Origin: Ralstonia pickettii | GTDB taxonomy: Bacteria; Pseudomonadota; Gammaproteobacteria; Burkholderiales; Burkholderiaceae | Length of the DNA: 64,000 nt | Reading direction: 5' to 3' | Assembly (NCBI RefSeq): GCF_016466415.2 | Contig: NZ_CP066772.2 | Coordinates: forward strand, 124,001 to 188,000 | In this document: positions 42,778 to 50,980 of the stretch, piece after piece | Layout: each line of letters opens with the position of its first letter | Numbering within the stretch: position 1 is the first letter of the stretch | Program-made: the position numbers and the translations under genes | Notes under the pieces: model-generated | The model's input: the letters and a program-made list of their open reading frames with translations, nothing else | Told to the model about the DNA's origin: nothing | Databases searched by the model: none

Positions 42778-43215
42778 ATGTCTACCAGCAGCCGCTTCGC
42801 CGTCGCCGTGCATATCCTCACCCTGCTTGCCAGCGCGGAGGGGCCGGTGCCGTCTTCGCTCATTGCTGGCAGCGTGGGGACCAACCCGGCGCTGATCCGG
42901 CGTCTGGTGGCGCAATTGGCGGATGCCGGTTTTGTGACCTCGCAGATGGGCGCGACAGGCGGTGCCACGCTGGCGCGACCGGCAGACCGAATCACGCTGC
43001 TCGACGTCTTTCGTGTGGTGGAAGCTCCGGTGCTGATTGCGCTGCCGCCCAACGCGCCCAACCCGGCGTGCGAGGTCGGTCGTGAGATCACCGGCGTGCT
43101 CGAACGCGTGACGGAACGCGCGCAGGCCGCGCTGGAAGCCGAGCTGGCTGCGCAAACCATCGCCAGCATCCTCAGCGAGGTGGGGCACGCGCAACGCCGC
43201 CGCCGTCGGGCCTAG
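42778..43215 (+). CDS. Rrf2-family transcriptional regulator
   Basis: This is a winged-helix regulator (145 residues): SSRFAVAVHILTLLASAEG, SLIAGSVGTNPALIRRLVAQ, LADAGFVTSQMGATGGATLA, and ITLLDVFRVVEAP. Only one cysteine is in the usual sensing region (NPACEVGREI), so it is not an iron-sulphur IscR type and looks more like YwnA-type repressors. ATG 42778 is chosen because the family N-terminus starts there. A palindrome lies just upstream and a matching one precedes the next gene. It is followed by a terminator. Confidence 0.88.
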   Translation: MSTSSRFAVAVHILTLLASAEGPVPSSLIAGSVGTNPALIRRLVAQLADAGFVTSQMGATGGATLARPADRITLLDVFRVVEAPVLIALPPNAPNPACEVGREITGVLERVTERAQAALEAELAAQTIASILSEVGHAQRRRRRA

Positions 43216-43218
43216 CCG

Positions 43219-43242
43219 GGCCGCATGTCGGCCTCTTTTTTT
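43219..43242 (+). terminator. Rho-independent terminator of the Rrf2 gene
   Basis: GGCCG (43219-43223) pairs with CGGCC (43229-43233) around a five-base loop, followed by TC and a run of T residues. It begins directly after the stop codon. Confidence 0.7.
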
Positions 43243-43247
43243 ACCCC

Positions 43248-43274
43248 TATATGTAACTGCGTTAATTACATATA
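43248..43274. promoter_or_regulatory. Palindromic operator upstream of the NAD(P)-binding oxidoreductase gene
   Basis: TATATGTAA (43248-43256) and TTACATATA (43266-43274) are perfect 9-base inverted repeats around 9 bases. The core TGTA-N11-TACA has the same geometry as the site at 42742-42760, suggesting that one regulator, probably the Rrf2 protein, binds both. Confidence 0.65.
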
Positions 43275-43312
43275 ACGTTTCAACCACCCAGACCAACCAC
43301 AAGGAATTGACC

Positions 43313-43924
43313 ATGAAGATCGCAATCATTGGCGCTACTGGGCGCGTGGGCACCCGCCTGATCGACGAAGCGCTGCGGCGCGGCCATCAGGTGACGGCCA
43401 TTGCGCGCACCGCATCGAAGCTGCCCGCACGTGCCGGGCTCACCACCAAGGATGTCGACGTTGCCGACGAGGCGGGGCTCGTGGCAGCGCTTGCCGGCAA
43501 CGATGTCGTCTACAGCACCGTGCGCTTTCTGCAGGCAAGCGCCGACCAGATCGTTGGTGCGGTGAAGAAAGCGGCCGTGCCACGCCTGCTGGTGGTGGGT
43601 GGTGCCGGCAGCCTGGAAGTGGCTCCGGGCGTGGCGTTGATCGACACGCCGCAGTTCCCCAAGGAGTACTTTGAAGAAGCCTCGGCCGGCCGCGATTTCC
43701 TCAATGCGCTGCGCAAGGAAACCGAGTTGAACTGGACGTTCGTGTCGCCGTCGGCCATCTTCGAGCCGGGCGAGCGCACGGGGCGCTTCCGCGTCGGCAA
43801 GGATTCACTGCTGGTGGATGCGAACGGCAAGCCGTGGATTTCGATGGAAGACTACGCCATCGCCTTCCTCGACGAAACGGAAAAGCCGGCACACCCGCGC
43901 CAGCGTTTCACGGTCGGTTACTGA
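43313..43924 (+). CDS. NAD(P)H-binding oxidoreductase (NmrA/YwnB-like)
   Basis: This is an atypical short-chain-dehydrogenase-like protein of 203 residues. The dinucleotide motif is MKIAIIGATGRVGTRLIDEA, followed by LLVVGGAGSLEVAPGV and FVSPSAIFEPGERTGRFRVG, usual for YwnB/YhfK-like proteins. AAGGA lies 8 bases before the ATG. It follows the Rrf2 gene and carries a matching operator, so it is the likely target. The substrate is unknown; related proteins answer to redox or electrophile stress. Confidence 0.88.
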   Translation: MKIAIIGATGRVGTRLIDEALRRGHQVTAIARTASKLPARAGLTTKDVDVADEAGLVAALAGNDVVYSTVRFLQASADQIVGAVKKAAVPRLLVVGGAGSLEVAPGVALIDTPQFPKEYFEEASAGRDFLNALRKETELNWTFVSPSAIFEPGERTGRFRVGKDSLLVDANGKPWISMEDYAIAFLDETEKPAHPRQRFTVGY

Positions 43925-43959
43925 TCAGCGGCGGATGGGGGCACGGGGGTGCGCGCCAA

Positions 43960-45447
43960 TCAATGACCGCGCGTGTCTGCCATGCCCGGCGGCGCATCAT
44001 CGGGCTCGATCGGCTCGGGCGCGGATTCCAGCGCCGGCAGGCGGATCACGATCGCGCACCCTCTGCCTTCCGCATGCGCCAGGCCGTCTTCGATGGCCAC
44101 CGAGCCGTTGCCCAATTCAACGATGCGGCGCACGATCGCCAAGCCCAGGCCGCTGCCTTGCGACTGACTGGTGCGCGGGCGGTAGAACCGCTCGAATACG
44201 CGATCGCGCTCGTCGGGCGGAATACCGGGGCCGGAATCTTCAATGCGCAGTTCGACTATGGGCACGCCCGCCTGCTCGATGCGGTTGACGGCCACGCGCA
44301 CCTCGCCGCCATTGGGTGTTTCGCGCACGGCGTTGTCGAGCACGTTTTCGACCAGCGTCGCGGCGTCTTCATGCGACACCGATACCCACGCCTGGTTGGC
44401 GCCGTCATACGACAGCGTGATGTTGCGACGCTCGGCGCGCGAGGCTTGCTGAATCACGCCGCTGCGCGCACAGCCGGCCAGGTCGGAGAGCGCACCCTGC
44501 GCGAGCTGCGCCTCCACGCGGCGCGCATCCAGCCGGGCAATGGCGAGCAGCTTGGCGAGCGACTGCGTCGCGCGTGAAATCCCGCGATCGAACTCGCGCA
44601 GGGCGGTGGAACGGTCGTCTTCACTGTCGGAATGTGACACGACATATGCCTGCGCCTGAATGGCGGCCAGCGGCGTGCGCAGTTCGTGCGCGGCATCGGC
44701 GAAGAAACGGCGGTCCGCCTCGATACCGCGACGCACGCGCGCGAACAAGCCGTTCAGGGCTTCGACCAGCGGTTTCAACTCGGCGTGTTCGACGCTCTGC
44801 ACGGGGTCAAGATCGGCGGAGTCGCGCGCTTCCACCTGGCGCGTGAGCGTGCGCAGCGGCTTGAGGCCCTGATGCGCCGCCCAACCAACCATCACCATCA
44901 GGGCGCTCGCCAAGATGGCCAGCGCCACCGCCACTTCCTGGAAAAGATCGCGAATGGCGCGTTCGTAGGCGGCCAGGGGCTGCGCGACGGTGGCCGAGAT
45001 CTTGCCGTCAACGCTGTCGACCGTGTAGCTGCGCCACGGCTTGCCCTCGAGCATGATCTCGACCACGGTGTCGTGCGCCTTTCCGCACGGCATGGTGGGC
45101 GCGCCGGGGAAGGCGGTGATGACGTTGCCGGCGCGATCGCACAGCACGTAGCGGAATTCGCCAGGCAGGATGTTGGGCAGCGAGAGGCCCAGCTTGATGT
45201 CGGTAAGGCGGCGCAGGAATTCTTCGCGGCGCGGCACGTCATCCATGTTGAGCGTGGTGAGGTCCGCATAGGCCTGCGCCGACATGCGCAGATCGCTCAC
45301 CACCTGGCGGCTGTTGGTGCGCGAAATTTCCAGATGCGCGATGACGAGCTGCACCAGCAGCATCAACACCAGCGCGAGCAGGATCAGCACATACAGGCGG
45401 AACGACAGCGAGCGAACCCGCAGGATGGCTGGAACCGCCAGCTTCAT
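43960..45447 (-). CDS. Sensor histidine kinase (QseC/TctE-like)
   Basis: This is a 495-residue membrane sensor. TM1 is at about 18-37 (LYVLILLALVLMLLVQLV), a periplasmic sensor spans about 40-165, and TM2 is at about 172-190, followed by a HAMP-like linker. The phosphorylated His254 is in FADAAHELRTPLAAI. The ATP-binding domain has VENVLDNAVRETP (N box), IEDSGPGIPPDERDRVFERF (G1) and GSGLGLAIVRRI (G2). It overlaps the response-regulator gene by ATGA. That partner is frameshifted, so the kinase may be orphaned. Confidence 0.92.
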   Translation of the reverse strand: MKLAVPAILRVRSLSFRLYVLILLALVLMLLVQLVIAHLEISRTNSRQVVSDLRMSAQAYADLTTLNMDDVPRREEFLRRLTDIKLGLSLPNILPGEFRYVLCDRAGNVITAFPGAPTMPCGKAHDTVVEIMLEGKPWRSYTVDSVDGKISATVAQPLAAYERAIRDLFQEVAVALAILASALMVMVGWAAHQGLKPLRTLTRQVEARDSADLDPVQSVEHAELKPLVEALNGLFARVRRGIEADRRFFADAAHELRTPLAAIQAQAYVVSHSDSEDDRSTALREFDRGISRATQSLAKLLAIARLDARRVEAQLAQGALSDLAGCARSGVIQQASRAERRNITLSYDGANQAWVSVSHEDAATLVENVLDNAVRETPNGGEVRVAVNRIEQAGVPIVELRIEDSGPGIPPDERDRVFERFYRPRTSQSQGSGLGLAIVRRIVELGNGSVAIEDGLAHAEGRGCAIVIRLPALESAPEPIEPDDAPPGMADTRGH

Positions 45448-46122
45448 TGGCCCGCCCCGCGGTTGCCACCGATCATGTAGCCGACACCGCGAATGGTCTG
45501 GATGGTTTCGTTGCCGAGCTTGCGGCGCAGGTGGTGGATGACCACCTCCAGCGCGTTGGCGCTCACGCTGTCGCCCTCACGGTAGAGCGCATCCATGATG
45601 CGTTTCGCGCGGCACCCAGCGGTGGGCGCGGCGCACAAGTTCAAGCAGCAGCTGGTATTCGCGCGGCGTGAGTTCAATGACCTGCCCCTCTTGCGTCACG
45701 CGCTTCTGCGAGGGTTCCACCACCAGGTTGCCGACGTTCCACTGATTGGTGCTCTGTCCCGCATGGCGGCGCAGCACGGCGCGCAGACGGGCGATAAGTT
45801 CGTCCACGGGGAACGGCTTGACGAGAAAATCGTCCGCGCCGGAATCCAGGCCCTTGAGCCGTTCCGACAGCGCGTCGCGCGCGCTGGCGATGATGACGGG
45901 CACGTCGCTGTGCGCGGCACGCAGTTCTTCCAGGAACGTATGGCCTTCACCATCGGGCAACCCGAGATCCAGCACGATGGCTTCGAACGTGTTGGTGGTG
46001 ATCCATTTCTGCGCGTCGACCAGGCGGCGCACCCAGGTCGCGTTGTAGCCGGCCTGACGCAGCGCGCGGGCCAGCGCCGTGCCCAACGGCAAATCGTCTT
46101 CGATGAGGAGGATGGCGTTCAT
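45444..46122 (-). pseudogene. OmpR-type response regulator, frameshifted
   Basis: The receiver domain is intact: MNAILLIEDD, phospho-acceptor Asp52 in IVLDLGLPDGEG, and Lys102 in LVKPFPVDEL. The winged-helix domain starts normally (VIELTPREYQLLLELVRRAH) and then leaves frame after RWVPRE. The correct continuation, RIMDALYREGDSVSANALEV...IRGVGYMIGG, is found in another frame. Removing one base from the TTT at 45603-45605 (AAA on the coding strand) restores the full protein. As it stands, the product would lose its recognition helix. It could be a true mutation or a sequencing error. Confidence 0.85.
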
Positions 46123-46355
46123 GCGCGGGAATCTCGGCGGCGGTAATGACAGTAAACGGACAACCGGCACCTGGAAAACAGGCGCCGGCGAAGGTCGAAA
46201 TCTACCGCAACGGACTGAGCTTTACCTTAAATGTGTGGAGACACGTGACGAAGAAGTCGCCTCGCCAATACATACCGGACGCGGGCTCGGGCATACAACG
46301 TGGCGTTTAGCTATCATTCCGAAATTCCGATTGTATTTTCCTTAAGCCCCCGAGC

Positions 46356-47675
46356 ATGTTCCGCCTGCCCACCACCGCCACCGCGCCGTTCTGCCCGTCC
46401 GAGGTGCGCGGCACCGTTGCTGTCCCGCCCGGCCTGCCCCTGTGGAAGGAGCTGCTGCGCTTTGCGGGGCCGGGGCTGCTGGTGTCGGTCGGTTACATGG
46501 ACCCGGGCAACTGGGCAACCGACATTGAAGCCGGTTCGCGTTACGGCTATGCGCTGCTGTTCGTGGTGGTGCTCTCCAGTCTGGCGGCGATGGTGCTGCA
46601 GTGTCTGTCGGCGCGGCTTGGCATCGTCACGGGCATGGATCTGGCGCGTGCGTCGCGCAATCGCTATCAACCCGGCGCGTTGCGCGTGCAGTGGCTGTTG
46701 GCAGAGCTGTCCATCATCGCGTGCGACTTGGCCGAGGTGCTGGGCTGCGCGCTGGCCTTCCACTTGCTGCTGGGCGTGCCGATCCTTTGGGGCGTGGCGC
46801 TCACCGCGCTGGACACGCTGATCGTGCTGGGCTTGAAGGGCAAAAACTTCCGCCAGTTGGAAGCCATCGTGCTGGGGCTCATTCTCACGATCGGGCTGTG
46901 CTATTTCGTTGAACTCGTGCTCATCAAGCCGCACTGGCCTTCGGTGGCTGCAGGGCTGATGCCGTCGTGGCAGGCCGTGAGCCAGCGCGAGCCGCTGTAT
47001 CTGGCCATCGGCATCCTGGGCGCCACGGTGATGCCCCACAACCTCTATCTGCATTCGTCCATCGTGCAGACGCGCATGACGGCCAACACCGAGGCGGCCA
47101 AGCGCGAGGCTATCGGCCTGTCGCGGCTTGACACCATCGTGTCGCTGGGGCTGGCGCTGCTGGTGAACGGCGCGATCCTGATCCTGGCGGCAGCGGCGTT
47201 CAACGCGCACGGCCATCAGAACGTGGCCGACATCCAGGATGCCTATCACCTGCTGGAGCCCATCGTCGGAACGGCGCTGGCGGGGCTGCTGTTCGGTATC
47301 GCGCTGCTGGCGGCGGGGCAAAGCTCGACTTTTACCGGCACCATCGCGGGGCAAATCCTCATGGAGGGCTTCCTCGATTTGCGCATCCCCTGCTGGCAGC
47401 GGCGGTTGATCACGCGGGCCCTGGCGTTGATTCCCGCGTTCATCGGCGTAGCAATGCTGGGCGACCATGCCATTGGCAAGCTGCTGGTCATCAGCCAGGT
47501 CGTGCTCGGCCTGCAACTGCCGTTCGCGATGTTTCCGCTGATCCGCATGACGGGCGATCGCACCCTGATGGGCGTCTTTGCCAACAGCCGATTCACGTCG
47601 TGGCTGGCGTGGAGCCTGTTCGTCGTCATCGGCGTCGCCAATGTGTGGCTGGTATGGCAGGTACTGGCGGGCTGA
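46356..47675 (+). CDS. mntH: Nramp-family Mn2+/divalent metal transporter
   Basis: This is a proton-coupled metal importer of 439 residues and about 11 membrane segments. TM1 has the metal motif YMDPGNWATD and TM6 has VMPHNLYLHSSIVQTR, both matching bacterial MntH closely. It is longer and much closer to MntH than the other Nramp gene at 16974. The start is ATG 46356. I did not find a convincing MntR/Fur-type box or manganese riboswitch in the 233 bp upstream. It is followed by a diguanylate cyclase gene on the same strand. Confidence 0.92.
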   Translation: MFRLPTTATAPFCPSEVRGTVAVPPGLPLWKELLRFAGPGLLVSVGYMDPGNWATDIEAGSRYGYALLFVVVLSSLAAMVLQCLSARLGIVTGMDLARASRNRYQPGALRVQWLLAELSIIACDLAEVLGCALAFHLLLGVPILWGVALTALDTLIVLGLKGKNFRQLEAIVLGLILTIGLCYFVELVLIKPHWPSVAAGLMPSWQAVSQREPLYLAIGILGATVMPHNLYLHSSIVQTRMTANTEAAKREAIGLSRLDTIVSLGLALLVNGAILILAAAAFNAHGHQNVADIQDAYHLLEPIVGTALAGLLFGIALLAAGQSSTFTGTIAGQILMEGFLDLRIPCWQRRLITRALALIPAFIGVAMLGDHAIGKLLVISQVVLGLQLPFAMFPLIRMTGDRTLMGVFANSRFTSWLAWSLFVVIGVANVWLVWQVLAG

Positions 47676-47817
47676 TACGCCCATTGCGGGATTTCCCCCA
47701 CTAAAAATCCGCGCACGGCGCCGCCTGCCGCCGTTAGAATGCGCGCTTTGTTGCGCAATCCGGCCACGCCCGCGCCCGCATCATCCCGTCGCGTCAGCAG
47801 GCCTCCATTGTCCTGCC

Positions 47818-48918
47818 TTGAGCGCGAACCTGCCTACCGCCTCCGACCTGCCCGACGCCCGCACGCCCTCGCTCGACTATCAGGCGCGCCATTTCGTGCC
47901 GATGATCCTCGCGCTGAGCAAATGCGGCGTGCTCGGTTACGCCTTCGCGATCATGCTGGGCTGGTCGGTCGGGCTGCTGCATCGGCCCGAGCCGCTGCTT
48001 GCGCTGCTCCTGGTTCTGGTGGCGATCGTGGTGGTCGCACAGCGGTATCGGCACACCGGGATGTGGGGGCTGCTGGCGCTCACGCACCTGCTGGCAGAAG
48101 AAGTGGCCATCATCGCGTTCGGTCATCAGGCGGGGCTCCAATGGGTACTGCCGGCGTTTTACCTGATGCCGCTTGCCACCAGCCCCGCGTGGCTCACCCG
48201 GCGCGATTTCTGCATTGCCATGGCGCTGTGCACAGCCGGGCCCATCGTCGCGCTGCTGATCGCGCCGGAACCGGCCTCGGCAATCCGCCACGGCTGGCTG
48301 GGTCTGGTGCTCTATCTGCCGATCTGCATAGCCGCGGCCGCCGTCATTCACCACTACCTGCTGCGCGCCATGGCCCGACACTTTGCGGCCGAACGCAGCC
48401 TGGCCGACCGCGCCAACACTGACCACCTGACCGGCATGCTTGCGCGGCAGCGCTTCTTCGAACTCGGCAGCTTTGCGGTCGAACGCGCGCAGCATCATGC
48501 TGAACCGTTATGCGCGTTGTACCTCGACGTCGATCACTTCAAGTCGATCAACGATACGTGGGGACATGCCGCCGGTGACGAAGCGCTCGTCGCGCTGTCC
48601 GATGCGCTGGCGGACGTGCTGCGCCCGGCCGATCTGTTTGGCCGTCTGGGCGGTGACGAATTCGCCGTGCTGCTGCCGGGCTGTGGTCTGACGGGTGCGC
48701 TCGCCGTGGTGGAACGGCTCAAGACTGCGGTGGCCGGCACGCAAACGCCCGTGGGGCCGCTGACGGTAAGCGTAGGAGCCGCACCGCTGCGCCCCGGGCA
48801 AGACCTGGCACGCTTGCTGGCCGATGCCGATCTCGGCCTGATGGAGGCCAAGCGCCAGGGCCGCAACCGCGTGTGCGTACCGACCGATGTGCAGCCGCCG
48901 GCAAATCTGCGGCAGTAA
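47818..48918 (+). CDS. Membrane diguanylate cyclase (GGDEF)
   Basis: It is predicted to synthesise cyclic di-GMP (about 366 residues). Five or six hydrophobic segments form the N-terminal sensor (ALLLVLVAIVVVAQRY, LPAFYLMPLATSPAW, LGLVLYLPICIAAAAVI). The catalytic domain starts at NTDHLTGMLARQRFFEL and has DVDHFKSINDTWGHAAGD and RLGGDEFAVLLPG. An I-site RPAD lies five residues before GGDEF. The start is uncertain: TTG 47818 is used because the frame upstream enters the Nramp gene; ATG 47905 is a shorter choice. Confidence 0.86.
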   Translation: MSANLPTASDLPDARTPSLDYQARHFVPMILALSKCGVLGYAFAIMLGWSVGLLHRPEPLLALLLVLVAIVVVAQRYRHTGMWGLLALTHLLAEEVAIIAFGHQAGLQWVLPAFYLMPLATSPAWLTRRDFCIAMALCTAGPIVALLIAPEPASAIRHGWLGLVLYLPICIAAAAVIHHYLLRAMARHFAAERSLADRANTDHLTGMLARQRFFELGSFAVERAQHHAEPLCALYLDVDHFKSINDTWGHAAGDEALVALSDALADVLRPADLFGRLGGDEFAVLLPGCGLTGALAVVERLKTAVAGTQTPVGPLTVSVGAAPLRPGQDLARLLADADLGLMEAKRQGRNRVCVPTDVQPPANLRQ

Positions 48919-48970
48919 GGCAGGCACGCTCTGTGCGGCGCAGCATCCGTGTTCTTGCACGGAGATGCCA

Positions 48971-50101
48971 ATGGAGTGGCTCAACACCCACACCTTCCTG
49001 CGCGTGCCGGCCCGCGATTGGGCCGCCGCCGCGTTGACTGTGATTGCTGCGTATGCGGTACTGTCCAGCGTGTTGCACCTGATCTGCAACCGGTTTGACG
49101 CACGTGCCCGCCGCACCGGCTATCGCTTTGACATTCTCGTCACGGCGGTGCTGCGCGATACGCATCCGCTGTTCATTGCGCTGGCAGCGTTGCTCGCGGG
49201 CTCGTATTTCATCGATCTGCCCACGCGCGTTGCCAACAAGCTCGATCACATCTGGTTCGTCATCATCGGCTTCCAGATTGCGCTGTGGCTCAACCGCGGC
49301 GTGAAGCTATGGGCGCGCGATCGGCTGTCGACCCAGACTCACGCCACGCGTAACCCGGTGATCACGTCGATGACCGCGTGGGTGCTGCGGTTTGCGCTGT
49401 GGTCGATGCTGCTGCTGGCCATCCTGGCCAACGTGGGCGTGAACATCACGGCCTTCGTCGCCAGCCTGGGTGTGGGCGGTGTGGCGGTGGCGCTGGCGGT
49501 GCAGAGCATCCTGAGCGACCTGTTTGCCTCCCTTGCCATCGGGCTGGACAAGCCGTTCGAGATTGGCGACTTCATCGTCTTCGAATCGATTGCCGGCACT
49601 GTGCAGCACGTGGGCCTCAAGACCACGCGCATCCGCAGCCTGTCGGGCGAAGAGATCGTCGCATCCAACACGGCGCTGCTCAAGAGCACGATTCATAATT
49701 ACAAACGGATGTCGGAACGACGCATCGTCTTCGCCTTTGGGGTGACCTACGATGCGCGCGCCGCGCAACTGCAGAAGATTCCGGACATCGTGCGCCGTGC
49801 GGTGGAGGCCGTCGGCAACACGCGTTTCGATCGTGCGCACTTCAAGGAGTTTGGCGAGAACGCGCTGAACTTCGAGGTCGTGTATTTCGTGACCGATCCG
49901 GATTTCAATCTGTACATGGATATCCAGCAGCGCATCAACCTGACGATCCTGGAAGGGCTGGAAAATCTGGGCACCTCGTTCGCCCTGCCCACGCGTACGA
50001 TCCAGCTCGTGCGCCGTGACGGCGAACCTGTTGGCCCGGAAGACCTCGCCGACCGCTCACCCGCCAGCACTCAGCGTGTGAGCGCGCGGGCTAGCGGTTG
50101 A
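48971..50101 (+). CDS. MscS-family mechanosensitive channel
   Basis: This is a 376-residue inner-membrane channel that opens under membrane tension. Four hydrophobic segments precede the pore helix VASLGVGGVAVALAVQSILS, then the conserved beta-domain start FASLAIGLDKPFEIGDFI and SLSGEEIVASNTALLKSTIHNY. The C-terminal vestibule is FEVVYFVTDPDFNLYMDIQQ. GGAG six bases before ATG 48971 decides the start; ATG 48965 would place it on the Shine-Dalgarno. Its 3' end overlaps the convergent glycoside-hydrolase-like gene by 11 bp. Confidence 0.92.
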   Translation: MEWLNTHTFLRVPARDWAAAALTVIAAYAVLSSVLHLICNRFDARARRTGYRFDILVTAVLRDTHPLFIALAALLAGSYFIDLPTRVANKLDHIWFVIIGFQIALWLNRGVKLWARDRLSTQTHATRNPVITSMTAWVLRFALWSMLLLAILANVGVNITAFVASLGVGGVAVALAVQSILSDLFASLAIGLDKPFEIGDFIVFESIAGTVQHVGLKTTRIRSLSGEEIVASNTALLKSTIHNYKRMSERRIVFAFGVTYDARAAQLQKIPDIVRRAVEAVGNTRFDRAHFKEFGENALNFEVVYFVTDPDFNLYMDIQQRINLTILEGLENLGTSFALPTRTIQLVRRDGEPVGPEDLADRSPASTQRVSARASG

Positions 50102-50978
50102 CCACTGCGGGCATGCTGAGAAACGCCGCATCGAGGCTGCGCCACAGCGGTCTCGAACGCGGCACCATGTCCTGCCGGAAGTACCACCAGAAGTACCCGC
50201 CGACAAACCGCGGATGCGCGATCGCAAGCCCGTAGTAGTGCGCCACGAGCGCGGCCTTGCGCATGGCATGCCGCGTCCCGACTTCGCCAAAACCCAGCAC
50301 GGCGTGCGGAAACAGTTCTCCCAGGCGGGTGAACACGGCGTTCCAGTCGGGCGGCGCGATCTTGCAGTCGTCTTCATAGAAGCTGATGAACACGTAGTCG
50401 AGCCCATCGCGCAGGCGTAGCGGCACGTTGCGCTGCGTCCAATCAAACATGGCGCGTGATGGCTGCTCTGCGCAGCCCTCGTTGTAGTACAGCGTGAGCG
50501 CCGTGCGGCCGCCGCCGGCCTTGATGACCTCATAGGCTGCCATGGTTTTGTCGATCACCTCGCGTGTGGGGCCTGTCCACTCGCCGTTGATCTCATTGCC
50601 GATTTCCCAGACATCGACGTTGCCGGCGAGCGTGTGCAGATAAGCCGCGGCACGCTGGCGCAGTTGCGGGGTCGTGTACTGCTTGAGCGTGGAGGAATCG
50701 GCCAGCTCGCCCATCACGTAGGCCACGTCCCGGATGGCGGCCACGCGCCCGACGTAATGCGGCGCGTCCATGCCTTCATCAAAGACGACGCGCACGGTGG
50801 GCGTGCGCGAGAGGTGCGACAGTGCGTCGACCACGGCGGGCACGTTGTCCACCGCATCGACGGTCACGCCATACAACGGCACAGGGCCGGAAGGCATCGC
50901 GCCCACCAGCCCCGCGGCCTCGTTGGATGCGCTCATTACCAGCATGGCTGCCGCCAGTATCCAGCGCATCCGCTGCAT
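50091..50978 (-). CDS. Exported glycoside-hydrolase-like protein
   Basis: The product (295 residues) has an N-terminal signal peptide (MRWILAAAMLVMSASNEAAG). The fold looks like a TIM-barrel glycosidase: VDVWEIGNEINGEW holds the Asn-Glu pair typical of clan GH-A acid/base sites (Glu129), and VLGFGEVGTRH offers a candidate nucleophile; DYVFISFYEDDC and GGYFWWYFRQD line the barrel. It starts 2 bp after the DUF2334 gene stop, so it is the last gene of the NfrAB-WecB locus. It probably cuts or trims the exported polysaccharide. Confidence 0.78.
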   Translation of the reverse strand: MQRMRWILAAAMLVMSASNEAAGLVGAMPSGPVPLYGVTVDAVDNVPAVVDALSHLSRTPTVRVVFDEGMDAPHYVGRVAAIRDVAYVMGELADSSTLKQYTTPQLRQRAAAYLHTLAGNVDVWEIGNEINGEWTGPTREVIDKTMAAYEVIKAGGGRTALTLYYNEGCAEQPSRAMFDWTQRNVPLRLRDGLDYVFISFYEDDCKIAPPDWNAVFTRLGELFPHAVLGFGEVGTRHAMRKAALVAHYYGLAIAHPRFVGGYFWWYFRQDMVPRSRPLWRSLDAAFLSMPAVVNR

Positions 50979-50980
50979 GG

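Noticed and set aside
46123-46355. Manganese riboswitch or MntR/Fur box upstream of the second Nramp gene
   Set aside because: Only short direct repeats (ATTCCGA) were seen; no palindrome or riboswitch core convinced me.
46314-47684. 456-codon minus-strand open frame
   Set aside because: It covers exactly the plus-strand Nramp gene and has a His/Gln/Arg-rich, domainless translation.
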